Assembly: GCF_018294505.1 (NCBI RefSeq)
Contig: NC_057798.1
Location: 374,542,839-374,606,838, forward strand
DNA from: Triticum aestivum
Lineage: Eukaryota > Streptophyta > Magnoliopsida > Poales > Poaceae
DNA length: 64,000 bases
Reading direction: 5' to 3'
Notes under the pieces: model-generated
Databases searched by the model: none
Told to the model about the DNA's origin: nothing
The model's input: only the letters and a program-made list of their open reading frames with translations
Position numbers and translations under genes: made by a program
Shown: positions 20,568 through 31,875 of the stretch, piece by piece
Layout: the number at the start of each line of letters is the position of its first letter
Position numbering within the stretch: the first letter of the stretch is position 1

Positions 20568-23500
20568 TTTAGCTTGGATTTATTCATGGTAAACTGATCC
20601 TGTAAAACAAACACAAAAATTGACGGGTTGTGCTCCGGGTTAAAAATTCTTGTAAACCGGCACCTGATCATCCTTAAATCCTTGTCATTTCTTCCTTCTA
20701 AAAAAATCCGAGTCAATAGACCAGCTTCATAATCAATTTGCTTGCAAAAGATATTTTGTAAATAAAGAATCCATTTGAATCGGCCTTCAATGCTCTGACT
20801 TAACATAAATATTGGTCTTGAAATATTCAATTGATATCCAGGAGGTTTGAAGATGTAGAACTTGTCGGTTTATGATTACCACCATTGTCAGGTTATAAAA
20901 CAGACGATGCCAGGTCATAATTGCTTGTTGACACCGGGTCATGATTGTTGCCAACGCCGGGTCACACAATTAATCTTCCTAATTTGCTAAAAACTGAGAA
21001 TTTGAAGATGTTCCTCCTTTATATGCATATTACCTGTAGCCCCCAAGTCTTAAGAGGATAGCATAACAACAGCTTAAGACTTGCTTCAATATAAATATCA
21101 CAATCTTGAAGAAATCCGATTTGTTCATCCCAGTCATTAGCCATAAATTGAGTATTCCATATATGTAGCCCCCAAGTGTCGGGTTGTCATGCTTGCAGCA
21201 ACCTGGGACTTGTAATTATCTGATGCTCATAAAAACTTCAACCAGTGTAGCCCCCAAGGGCCGGGTCATTATGCAATAATGAGCAGGGACTTTGTAAATC
21301 ATGTAAACTTTGAACAGCAATGTGTATCCACCAAGGACCGGCTCAGTAAGATAATATTGAGCTGGGACTTGATATATACTTCAATAAAAATAACATCATA
21401 TGATGTAACCCCCATCATGGGGCTTGAACCCACGTCCACAAGGTTAAGAGCCTTGTGCTTTACCAACTGACCTAGACGGGCCCTTCAATATAATGGATTA
21501 ATATTTGTGTACCTTGAATTGTTGACAGGAGCAATTGGTAGCCCCCAAGGGCCGGCTCATTACAATGTGATGAGTCGGATCTTCAATAAGGTGAACAAAA
21601 ATGACTTTGCATTAGCCCCCAAGTGTCATGGTGCATGCTTGCAGCGACATGAGACTTGCATATTTGATGTAATCTCAACTTCAATAATGTAGCCCCCAAG
21701 TGCCGGGTTGTAAGCCTGCAGCGACTCGGGACTATTCCTTTGTAGAATAAATCCCATTGATAAGATAATATCCATTGCGCTGAAGCGACTTTGAAAACCT
21801 CAATCATAATATTGGTTATTGATAACCATAATAAAAATCTAGCCATGTTGGCTATTAAAATTTTGAATAACATACCCAATGATTTATAAGCGCATGATCC
21901 CAATGGCGCAATCCAAATATATACTGGCGACTTATAGTCCAAAGCTAGGCTGGCTTAACAAACACTGGATAATTTCTCATCATATACTAGCGAGGTATTG
22001 TTTTAAAGCCAGGTCGGGTTAATAAACGCCGGTGATTTATAATTATGCTTTATTCAACTTGTTTCTGCATATAACAAGTTTAAAGTGTCCTGGCGGTTTA
22101 CCGCCGGACGGGCCATAATGCCCAACATATAACCTGGGTTTATAACCAAGGCTGCACTTAAGAATAATCAAATATGAAATATATCATACCTGTGACATTG
22201 AATCACATTGTTGGTTTACCAACTTTTTGTAGTAAGGGTGATAACCCAAATCTTGAGTACTGATAACTCTTCCCATAGTTTGCCGGTTTATGATAAAACC
22301 GTACCGGGTTGTAGTAAACACCGGATTATCCATATATAACACTGGCGACTTGTAGTCGAAACCAGACCGGGTCAATAAGCGCCGGATTATAACTGATCAT
22401 GTACTGACAACTTGTAGTTGAAAGCCAAGTCGGGTCAATAAACGTCGGTTTATCATAAATATTATAAATATCATCGAAGGAGAAAAGAAACTTGGCAAAT
22501 AAAAGCATATGAAAACTTGTAGTCGAGGCTTTTCACGGGCTGCCAGGTCCCAAATCGAGGCTTTTCATGGGCTACCAGGCCACTGAGTTAAACCATTTCA
22601 GAAAGCCTTTTAAGATGGACCTCAATCTTTAACAAATCGTCATTTTAACTTTGACAGTTCAGGGTCTATGAGATTGATTTGTCAAACGTTCGACGGGTCA
22701 TACCAGGTTTACCTGGACGGAGTGGCTTACTTAAAGAAGGCAGGATAACCCGAGGTTTTAGGTGAATACACCTGGCTTCCAAGCCGTGGCTTGATAGCCT
22801 ATTACAAGCGTAGATTCTTTGTTCATTGCGAAGGAAAGAATCCCCAAGCAATATTTTGAGTTGTGATCAGTGGGTGACTATGTTTGAGTTGTGCTTTTGC
22901 AACACTCTCTTTGGCCCCTAAGTGATTTTCCTGGTGGCTTTGCGCCGATCAAGAGGTGTAGCTATGGTTCAATACAACAAAGCCCCCAAGTGATTTCGTT
23001 GGTGGCCTTGCGCCAATCAAGAGGTGTAGCTATGGTTTGAATAGAACCAAGCCCCCAAGTGATCTTATATATAGCTTCACAAGCCGGATCCATGGACAGA
23101 GCTTCGCTGTATAAACAGAGGCCCCCACGTGATCAATAATATGATAAGCCAATAAGGTAGGATACCCATGTTTGAACCGTGCATCATGGCAGCAGGTCCT
23201 CTTCGGCAACCTTTAACTATTTGCAAGAGATAAATTCTTCTTGAACCGGGATTTTGAACTGGATATTGATAGCTTCAGTGAGACTGAGTCCCCTTGAACC
23301 GGATTTTAAACCGGAATCTTCATTTTCAGCCAGAAATTTTCTGACGGCCTTTAAACTCAAACTTGCGAGAAATTAATTCTTTTTTTGAACCAGAAATTCT
23401 TAAACCGGATTTGAGAGCTTCAGAGCTTTGTAGGAGACAGATTTCCCTTGAACCGGATTGTAAACCAGATATTTGAGAGCTTCAACACTTTACGGGAGAG

Positions 23501-24970
23501 AGAGGTCTCTTGAACCGGATTATGAACCGGAATCCTTTCTGATGACCCAGAACTTCTTCATTGAGCCGGGATTTCATAATTGTCATATACTTTTTAAGAT
23601 GGAAATTTTCTGATGGCTTTTATATTTCCATCAATATAGTAGTAGCCTCGGGGACCGGGTTATCTTTCCCTCCATCGTCTTGGGGTTCTTAAATTTACTA
23701 AAACTGGCAAGATTTGCTGAGTCATGTCATCGTAGCCCCCGAGTCTTAAGACGACTCGAGGAGTTGTCTTGAGACTCTCCATGCTTGATCATAACGAAAG
23801 TGCATATCACTAACTTTGATAGCGCGATGTGAATCCGCAAAATGTTGAAGTGACTTGACGGGTTATAAATGATCCGTATGAGCCGTATCAGCAACTCGGC
23901 CAATGGTTCCTTCCAACTGGCTATTTGAAATTAACCAAACTGTAGTGGCGGCGACTTGCGTGCCTGCCCATTGATCCATCCAGTGCAGACGACGATTGAT
24001 GATAATTTGCCTCCAATTTGAAAGAAAACCGGGCTACCCAAGCTGTGACTTGCTTTATACTCAATAAACACCTCATGCAGACAGGTGCGGCCCGGTGTGT
24101 TGATGTAGACCAGGCCGCGAGAGGCGGACGGAAAAGATGACCTCAGCATCAGAGGTGGCTCAAATAGATGAACCGGCCGCGGTGTTGTAAACTGGCGCGG
24201 ACGGGCGAGTTAACCACGTCATTTTGATGTAGTGAACAATTGTCCTGCATCAACAGTATTGCAGACCAAGACAAAGATAAACTGCTCTTTGACAAAAAAT
24301 AATATGTACCAATAAAATATACTTTAGATGGATATCACCTGATGTGTCAGACCGGAAATAATTCGCCATGAAATTTATGATCGCTAGGTAAAGTTGAAGT
24401 CGCTCATGGGTGAACCGACCGCGGCGTGGTAAACCGGTAGGGACGGGTGAGTCGTCCGCGACGTTTGTAAGCCGGTGCGGATGAGCGAGTCAATCGCCGA
24501 TGCGCGGACGGGTGAGCCAACCGTAGGTGCGGTAAGCCGCGCGCATGGCGAGTCGATTGCGGGCGCGATCCCAATGAGTTCATGTAAACCGAGCTGTACG
24601 GACGGCGGCTTGCACACTCATTTTACCACGGTCGAATACTGGCGCATGATAACATTGGCACGAGTTCCATATTTGTGGCCCGACGATTGCCTTCGCAGTG
24701 AATAATTGTCCTGTATCAAAAAATATCGCCAGCCAGAGTACTTGTTTTTTAAAGAATAAGAACATGTACTGTAAAAATCCATAAGAAAAATAACACCTGG
24801 TATTTTTGTCGGATGAACCCGGATGCTGATAGTGGATAAATACATCTCTTCTGGCTTTTCCACGCAATAGTGCTAGTAGCTTTAAATTTCTGATACAACA
24901 ACCACCGCCCTCCTTGTCCTTCATGTTTTTTATGAGCTTTTGAACTAATTTTCTTTCAACTTCGAGGGTA
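20568..24970 (-). other. Non-coding interior with recurring GTAGCCCCCAAG units
   Basis: TAGCCCCC-AAG words occur at 21037, 21166, 21248, 21406 (as TAACCCCCAT), 21539, 21613, 21690 and 23733, each opening a degenerate block with GYCGGGT and TGCAGCRAC--GGGACTTG. Related AGCCCCCAAGTG words are near 22982 and 23051. Elsewhere CCGGATT/AACCGG words recur (23230-23540), and a ~470-bp degenerate duplication spans about 24160-24830. No coding domain recognised. Confidence 0.5.
21409..21481 (-). tRNA. tRNA-Lys(CUU)-like sequence inside a retrotransposon
   Basis: The 73-nt minus-strand sequence folds as a tRNA: acceptor GCCCGTC with GATGGGG (6 of 7 pairs, G1:G72 mismatched), anticodon stem CAAGG/CCTTG perfect with loop CTCTTAA (anticodon CTT), and T-stem GTGGG/CCCAT with loop TTCAAGC. 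The D-stem is weak (GGTC/AAGC, two mismatches). The B box GGTTCAAGCC and A box TAGGTCAGTTGG are close to consensus, and a T5 run lies about 20 nt downstream. No CCA is encoded. Canonical plant tRNA-Lys(CUU) differs at only a few positions. Probably a tRNA gene copy or pseudogene carried by the element; whether it is transcribed is unknown. Confidence 0.75.
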
Positions 24971-25770
24971 GTAGACCACATGGATATCCATAGCTGTAAT
25001 TGAGGTCACATAGTAGTACTCCCTCCGTTCTTGTGCATAGACTCTAGCGCAGGTACAAATGTGTGCACTGGGTTTTGGAGAAGATTTGTCCCAGAGTGTT
25101 AGTATATGGGTATGCTGGCCACTGTTTGTCCCATGCAAACATCCACATTCAGGAAGCGAAAATGGCAGTGGAGCGAGACACTTGCCAAGGATGTGACGGC
25201 GGCTTGTACGCGAGGCCCATAGGACGGCAGCTCGGAGTAGAGGAGCAGCGCCGGAACCGCAACGGCCAGGGCAGCACAGGCGCAAGGTGAGCCGATAGTG
25301 ATGAGCGGGTTCCGGCCTCCGCGTTGGGGGCAGAGGTGAGCGGACAGCTTGGAAGGCGCATGGCCAGCACAGGCGAGGCGGAAACGAGCGGCTTGCCAGA
25401 GGCAGTGGCTCTGCCGCGGGCGGCTCGGAGGCGCTGGACCTTGGCGGAGGCAGCGGCTGTACCGCGGGCGGCTCAGAGGCGCCGGGTCCTTAGCGGAGGC
25501 GGTGAACATGGCGACGCCCGAAGCGTCGTGTAGCGCAAGCGGCTTAGCAGCACATCCAGACGTCGGCAGAGGCGGCAGGCGCTCGAGATAAGGCCTAGCG
25601 GTTCTCAGCTGCCAACCAGCCCGTCCCGATGCTGCAGGGGTGAGATGAGGCCGGTGACTCCGGGTCAAACCTACTGCAACTCGGCGTCGACGAATCCGGG
25701 TCGGACAAGGCTCGCCCGGCTTTCAGACAAGCGGCGGATTGATTTTCTTCCTTTTCTTGTTTTCAACAGT
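24971..25770. other. GC-rich insert-like segment within the interior
   Basis: Bounded by a 13-bp direct repeat AGTAGACCACATG (24968-24980 and 25767-25779). The segment is markedly GC-rich (about 25170-25720) against AT-rich surroundings. It contains degenerate tandem blocks (GGCTCTGCCGCGGGCGGCTC-GGAGGCG at about 25406-25500) and overlapping open frames on both strands, up to 189 codons. No protein family recognised. It starts with CTCCCTCCGTTC, which resembles a Stowaway end, at 25019. Confidence 0.35.
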
Positions 25771-25779
25771 AGACCACAT

Positions 25780-26230
25780 GCCATGGTTCTGATTGATTTT
25801 AATCTCTGAAACGCATATGGGCTGACCGCCAACGGGATTGAAGGGAACCAACGATTAATCCTCTTATTAAGATTGCTCCTGGTTGTCTAGCAGTAGGGAT
25901 CAAATCCATGACTAGCACTAGCAGCAGTAAAAAACACACCGGATCTCCTCGAAAGCAGACGACCACTCGACGAAAACAGCTCCACCTGATTTTCTTCACG
26001 GGTGTAATAATAACCATGCGTGTTGAAGGTACTGAATTTGCATCAGAACAGATCGTGGTGTGTCCAGAGCTCGTGGCAACCCAGACATATATATTTTTTG
26101 GCTGGGCTTGGTGACTTGCTACGGTGCAAACCGATGCAACCCTAGCTTTAATTTTTTCTTCCTCATGATCAATCGCGAGCTTCTCGATCCCTGAAGAGAG
26201 ATCCCTCCAAAAACTCAACACCACTGTGCG
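25780..26230 (-). other. 5' leader of the tRNA-Lys-primed element
   Basis: Sequence between the GC-rich segment and the primer site. One 141-codon frame on the minus strand (25799-26224) overlaps most of it but shows no gag motif that I recognise. Confidence 0.35.
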
Positions 26231-26251
26231 CGAGCCCCACGGTGGGCACCA
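26231..26251 (-). other. Primer binding site complementary to tRNA-Lys(CUU)
   Basis: The plus strand reads CGAGCCCCACGGTGGGCACCA, the 3' end of plant tRNA-Lys(CUU) including CCA, with one difference at the discriminator base. It lies two bases from the 5' LTR, so on the element's sense strand it is the primer site. Confidence 0.75.
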
Positions 26252-26253
26252 AC

Positions 26254-26894
26254 TGTCGTGGAATTGTCACGGCAAATGTCCTAATGTGAGGACTTAGTCG
26301 TGAGGCCAACGCATCTATGCGGTAGCTTGAAGGGGTTGAGCGGAACCGAGAGACGCAACACAAGACAAGGATTTAGACAGCTTCGGGCCCCAGGAAACAT
26401 CATCTGGTAACAACCCTACATGCTGTTTGTGGCTAGGTCTCATTATCATCACGAGGGAGTAGCGTAAACCGGTTCTTTGTGTCTAGCCTAGAAATTGTTT
26501 CTTCTTACTTCTCCCTCTTGGGGTGCCCTGCCCCTCCTTATATAAGTTGGAGGGGCGGGTTACATGACTAATCCTAGTTGGATTAGGATTACTCTAGTAC
26601 AAGTGGAGTCCTAGTTCTGCTTCCTTTGTAGGAGAATATTCCTTGTGCTTTCCTCATAAACCGGCCCGTCATTAACATAAACTGGCCTTCTAGGCCTTAG
26701 GCCTTGTCATCCGTCTGTCCCGCCCGCCGGGTTACTAGTGAGTCATAATGTTCAGGTAGGCTGCTTGTAAACCGTCTGGTCAGGGCGGGTCGCCAGTGAA
26801 TCGCCAAGTGTAAACCGGGTCTCAAGTAAACTGCCAAGTCCGTCCGGGTCATACTTCCGATCGGGTCAATACCGCGGGGTATATATCCCCGACA
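26254..26894 (-). repeat. 5' LTR, 641 bp
   Basis: Direct copy of 19919-20556 with about 5% differences, ending (plus strand) GTATATATCCCCGACA. Confidence 0.8.
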
Positions 26895-26955
26895 TACATG
26901 AAAACTAATAGCCAAGGGCCTGTATCGTGCCCTTTGTTTCTCTCTTTATTTCTAT
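26895..26955 (-). repeat. LTR-derived piece adjoining LTR3
   Basis: TACATGAAAACTAATAGCC...TTTCTAT is minus-orientation LTR interior. Its terminal part is the inverted counterpart of 19848-19883, so LTR2 and LTR3 carry the same extra tail in mirror image. Confidence 0.65.
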
Positions 26956-27360
26956 TGTTAGGACTCGACCACAGGATCGATCACATCAAATCAGGACGAA
27001 CACGCGTACACAAAAACTGATAGCCAAGGGCTTGTATCGTGCCCTTTATTTTTCTCTTTATTTCTTTTCATTTTTCTCCACACAGTACTACAAAACTCCA
27101 CAGCCGGCTGCATATATATACTCCACCAGCAGTGGCCGACCCTTCGACCTAAACCTACTCGGACTCAAACAAGATGATCACCTAGTAGGACTCCTAATAC
27201 TACAAGGACTAGGACACGTCTAAACTAATACTCCTAGCCGGACGACTACTAGTACACGGACCAGTCTCTAAACCGAATACACTAGGACATATCAGACGTA
27301 AGTGCATGCACTTTTACAAGCACGTGTGACACTAATTAACTACTCAAGATTATTCTAACA
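26956..27360 (-). repeat. LTR3, 405 bp, inverted
   Basis: The plus strand reads TGTTAGGACTCGACC ... AAGATTATTCTAACA, the reverse complement of the LTR1/LTR2 family, same length. Confidence 0.85.
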
Positions 27361-27365
27361 AGCAC
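27361..27365. repeat. Target-site duplication AGCAC, right copy
   Basis: Matches 18167-18171. Confidence 0.75.
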
Positions 27366-27628
27366 TATGCGTGACTGCTTAAGTTGGTCACTAGGGGTCG
27401 TCTCACCTCCAAGTCAGACGACGCCACACACCATCATCTCTGCCGCCAACAACTTTGCATCACCAACTTCATCATCAACAACATCGCCTTCGCGGAAACT
27501 ACAGCTAGTGATTAATACATGCATTGTGATCTCATCTAGTCCTTAATTATGGTTATTGTTGCATGCGCGATGCTATTGTTCATATACATGCTAATTGTTG
27601 ATTTAGTCATGATTTATTTCTGTAATTA

Positions 27629-28148
27629 ATCATGAAATTGCCTAATTTTCCAACAATCTAATTTTAGGCTATTTCCTCGGTTAAATACGGTTAGTTTTGC
27701 TGATGTACTGAAGTTGATAAGTTTACCCATCTGCACTTCAAGAGGTGGCAAGTGAAGTCCACGCTCTGGCTTCTCGGTCTGAAAGTTTTCCACGTTAGTA
27801 CTAGCGTGTAAGAGAGAATTTCTGATGAAGATTAGAGAAAGTTCCAAGAAGTCAATACTATCTTTGTGGAATGTGTTCTGAGTGCTCTTGTTTCCCGTCT
27901 GTGTGATGTGTACATGCACCTACAAGATGGGAGGTAGCTGTGGAATGCACTGAATACTAAATTCGATGCAATACATGAAGAGATTCCATGACAAAATGCA
28001 GAATAACCATTGTGTAGTTAAACAAGCTCACGAGATACAACGTATTGTAAAGTAACTTGAACTCCTCAAGTGCGACTTACCCGACAAATTCGTGATTGGA
28101 TGCAAAATTTCCTCCTTCATGGAGGATTTTTGCCACTACTCTGAAGCA
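27629..28148 (+). pseudogene. Copia gag remnant (UBN2/retrotran_gag type)
   Basis: Gag proteins form the virus-like particle that packages element RNA. Blocks recognisable in three frames: SFADVLK near 27688, FTHLHFKRWQVKSTLWL from about 27720, KFQEVNTIFVECVLSALVSRLCDVYMHLQDG (27840-27930), LWNALNTKFDAIHE, then VKQAHEIQRIVK-LELLKCDLPDKFVIGC (28018-28105) and a stop at 28146. A candidate start ATGAAATTGCC is at 27629. At least two frameshifts and four stops; not functional. The zinc knuckle and pol do not follow: an LTR begins at 28154. Confidence 0.7.
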
Positions 28149-28153
28149 TAAGA

Positions 28154-29238
28154 TGTTGAAAATATGCCCTTGACACAACAATAAATTTTATTATTTATTT
28201 CTACTTTTGTAATTAAAGTTTATATTATATACTATAACTACAATGGTTCTCGAGTCTACATAAGCACGGGGCTTGGAGGAAAACTCATGTGCACATGTAG
28301 AATAATAAACGGTAAAATAGATTCCTAGTATCGCTTCTAAGACTAGCTCAAGTGTTGCATGATGGTTCTATTTTTTCTGATCATGGGCATATTAATGTCG
28401 GCAACTTTGAGGACAGAATATTAGAAGAACATTTGTGTTGAACAGACCTAGATTGATTGTTATTACTATGAGATACTTTCATCACAAGTTAATAGTTGAT
28501 AACACAATAAAGTTAAATGTTCGCATAATTCCTTAGACCATGAGTATCGAGTTCCTTCATACTTGTTTCATGAACTTTTGGGTTTGTCAAATGTCATCCG
28601 TAATAGGGTGGAAATTATGATAGCTTACTGGTTGATGGAAAAGTATGATAAGGGACCATAACTCAAGACTAGGATTCACTCCTCCATAAATGGAGAGGTA
28701 CCCATCATCGTCTAGTCAAACACAATGTGATTTGAACACAGGGATGCCGAAACATGGGAACGAGAAAAGAGAACAAAACTAGCAACGAGGAAACTAGCAT
28801 AATGAATAAATTATTGATTCACAGGGATGCTGATAAATCTCACATCGGGTTTTCGTAACATATTGCGAAGCAATAGGAATATCACACGAAAACTATGGGT
28901 ATAGGGGTCAATATGGATGTCCAAGGTTCCGCTATTGATCATTGATCTAAAGATGTTCCAGTCATGTCTATACTTCACCGAACCTATAGGTTCACACACT
29001 TAAGAGTCATCGAAAAAGTTTCAGAGACGTTGAAAATGTCTCGGAAAGAAAACTATAAGTGTTTTAGAGTAAACGAAAAAGTTCCAGAGGAACGAGAAAT
29101 GTTTCGGAGTAAAGGATCAAACTCGAAAAGTTTCTGAATATGTCCAAAGTTTTTTGGAGGGTGCTGGAAAAAATTTGGGACCTTTCAGAATTTCTAGATG
29201 GGCTGCTCGCACAAAAACACAATATTGGGAGGGTGTTC
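28154..29238 (+). mobile_element. Truncated Angela-related Copia LTR, forward
   Basis: Begins TGTTGAAAATATGCCC. Blocks shared with the inverted LTR at 31994-32934 include GAAAACTCATGTGCACATGTAGAATA (compare its complement near 32800) and CTAGCTCAAGTGTTG. Angela-like CATGTCTATACTTCACCGAACC appears near 28961. It is cut at 29238 by another LTR. Confidence 0.65.
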
Positions 29239-29857
29239 TGATACATCTCCAATGTATCTATAATTTTTTATTGTTCCATGCTATTATAGTATCAATCTTG
29301 GTGTTTTATATACAATTATATCCTATTTTATATCATTTTCTGGAACTAACCTATTAACCCAGTGCCTAGTGCCAGTTGCTGTTTTTTCCATGTTTTTGGT
29401 TTTCCAGGAAATCAGTACCAAACGGAGTCCAAACGCTACTACACCTTTTGACGATTTTTTCTGGACAAGATAGACCCTAGAAGCTTCGGGAGGAGACCGG
29501 AAGGCAAACATGGAGACGGTAAGGCAACAGGGTGCGCGCTAGGGGGCACCCTCTTACCTTGTGGGCCACTTGTGGCTCCGCCTAACCTAATTTCACCTCT
29601 ATAAATTCTCTAAAATCAGGAAACCATTAGAGAGCCACCCAAAATACTTTTTCCACCACCGCAAGTCTTTGTTCTTCCGTGATCCCATCTGGAGGCCTTT
29701 TTCGGTACTCTGGCGGAGGGGAAATCGATCACGGAGGGCTTCTACATCATCTTTGCTGCCATTCCGATGATGCGTGAGTAGTTCAGCACAGACCTATGTT
29801 CTATGGCTAGTAGCCAGATGACTTATTCTCTCTCTTTTATCTTCAATACCATGTTCT
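29239..29857 (+). mobile_element. Truncated Gypsy-type LTR (TGATACATCTCC family)
   Basis: TGATACATCTCCAATGTATC start, then ATCATTTTCTGGAACTAACC, CAAACGGAGTCCAAACG and GGAGGGCTTCTACATCATC: landmarks of a very common Triticeae LTR. It is interrupted at 29857 by a CACTA end. Confidence 0.65.
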
Positions 29858-31605
29858 CACTACAAAAAAAGACACATTCGTGACATTATGGCCCAAACGA
29901 AAACTTTTTCTGTCATGCTTATGACACTTCTATGACAATAATTGTGACACTAACATGTATCATCATAGATGTGATGGGCTCCTACTTCTATGACAAAAAA
30001 TTATGATAGAAAATGGGCTTTTCATCCTGGGCGGGCCGAAGACGCACCTGCATGACGTTCTTTGGACCGTCCATGACGTAAAAAATCATGATAGAAGTGA
30101 GGGCGAGGAAATTTTCAGGGAGTTCTTGGTTACGGTGGGTGGTTGGGGCCGAGTGATGCAGTGTGGTTTGCGCGTTTCTCTCTCATACGCGCGTGTGTGG
30201 GAGGCGTTGACTAACTGAACCAGCACGAGGCATTCGCTTACTGAACCCGAACAATTGCATTAGCTACGTACTTAAGCCGATCGATCCCTTTGCTGCTAAC
30301 TGAACCCGAGCGAGTCTTTCGCTCCTGATTGAACCCGATCGATCCTTCTCGCTACTTACTGAAGCCGATCGAGCCCCCATGCGAGACATAGCTAGCCGGT
30401 TGGGTTGCCTCTCGATGAACAGTGCCCGTTGATGCCGCGCGTGATATGTAGAATGAGTTGAGACGTGGTGAGTTGACCTAGCGAACGGTTGCTTGGATGT
30501 GGATGAACAGTTCCCCTTGTTGTCGCCCACTTGTACGTACGCCCCCACCCTAGCCGGTGTGGGGGTTGGGTGAACAAGACCCCATGGTAGTAGGCAGTTG
30601 CCGCTGCCTGAACAGGACCCCGATGAGGCCGCTACACCCCAGCTGGTTTGGGGTGGATGAACAAGACCCCATGGAGGCTAGATAAAAAGTAGTCGGTGGA
30701 GGCTGGAGGAAGTCAACGGTGCATGAACAATATCTCGTGGAGTCCCAATTTTGTGGTACGCCACATCCCTCTCGATGAACATGACCCCATTTTGATGGTA
30801 GGCGCTCGAATAGAAGTCTGTTTCCTCCATTTCGCGGTAGCCAGACCCCTCTCGATCAACAGGACCCCATTTCGACCATAGGCGCTTGAAAAGAAGTCCA
30901 TTTCCTCCATTTTGCGGTACACCAGACCCCTCCCGATGAACAGGACCCTGTTTCGACCGTACATGGTCAAACAGAAGGTCGTTTTCTCTGTTTTGCGGTA
31001 CATCAGACCCTGTTTCAGCTGTTCCGTCCAAGATGGTTGGCTGCCAATGAACAGGACACATTTCGTTGCCTCCCGATGAACATGGCGCTATTCTCCATTC
31101 TCACCAAGCCGGTTGGATGCCAATGAACAGGATGCCGTTGCTGTCGTCCGTTGCCTCTCCATGTACACGAGCCCTCGCCATACGTATGCGCGAGTACCGT
31201 TCGAGACCCCGCCCTTATGTATATACATGGTCGTATTTTTTGGCATGTGGTTGTCCATACGTGTACATGTATTTAGACGGGACTGCCTGAACTGCTATGT
31301 TGGGGGCTCTACTACGACACGTGTCGCTACTTACTCGGCCACGATTCATCATTGCAGAGAGATTGGTCGACCAGTACGTACATACATGTTCGCAACTAGT
31401 TAGACAATGCTACGTACGCTTCGACAGGGAGGGTCCCAGCTATCAGGGATGATAAGGACGCACTTCCTTGCATGCAAAGATATAGATGTTGGGTCCCAGC
31501 TGTCAGGGGAGGAATCATTTTTATTTTCACGTTACGAGGACTCACTTCCCTACGTGCAAAGATTTAGCTGGTGGGTCCATCTTCTAGCCTCACAGCGTCA
31601 GTCCT
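29858..31605 (+). mobile_element. CACTA transposon end with subterminal repeats
   Basis: Starts CACTACAAAAAAAGACAC, rich in TTCTATGACA words over the first 250 bp, then repeated ACTGAACCCGAxCGA motifs (30210-30380) and GATGAACAGGACCCC motifs (30420-31140). No transposase recognised. The right boundary is where my recognition of the family ends, near CACAGCGTCAG. Confidence 0.6.
30764..31012. repeat. Three tandem units of about 81 bp in CACTA subterminal region
   Basis: Units open with CCCTCTCGATGAACA (about 30767, 30848, 30929) and contain CCATTTCGACC, AGAAGTC-GTTTCCTCC and TTGCGGTA-CCAGACCC. Confidence 0.75.
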
Positions 31606-31875
31606 CTTCTGATGGTTGTCGTTCGTTGACCACGCCGCACATAGAGCACCAAGGCGGTGGACGATGACAAGACCTAGGAAGGGAACAACACAGAGTCGGG
31701 GAAGACGTGATAGTGAATGCCCATGCGGAAGGGAGTACGATGATTGATTGGTTCGACTGTGGTGTGAGGCTACCGCCGCCATAGAATAGCAGGAGGTGTG
31801 TGTGAGTAGGGGGAAGGCCTGTCCAGCGGTGGGAGTAGGGTGGGGCGGTGAGGCTTGCGCGACAGCACAGCCGGC
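31606..31875. other. Unassigned sequence
   Basis: About 270 bp, probably interior of the CACTA element. The minus strand is open for ~100 codons in two frames without a recognisable domain. Confidence 0.35.

Larger units (their letters stand above)
19919..26894 (-). mobile_element. LTR retrotransposon with tRNA-Lys primer site and degenerate interior
   Basis: LTRs at 19919-20556 and 26254-26894 in direct orientation, a primer site at 26231-26251 and a purine tract at 20557-20567 place it on the minus strand. The 5.7-kb interior has no recognisable gag or pol and is full of degenerate repeats. LTR divergence is about 5% by eye. The 5-bp flanks (TAAAC, TACAT) do not match, so the insertion history is not simple. 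Confidence 0.75.
18172..27360. mobile_element. Composite Copia-like retroelement with inverted outer LTRs
   Basis: A 405-bp LTR in plus orientation (18172-18576), an 866-bp internal region, a second plus LTR (19443-19847), short LTR pieces, a whole minus-strand LTR element (19919-26894), another LTR piece, and a 405-bp LTR in minus orientation (26956-27360). The outermost ends are both LTR 5' ends and are flanked by the same 5 bp, AGCAC. This points to integration as one unit, with the inner element arriving later. Confidence 0.65.

Noticed and set aside
25099..25668. 189-codon minus-strand ORF
   Set aside because: GC-rich, overlaps plus-strand frames of similar openness, no domain recognised; described only as a GC-rich segment.
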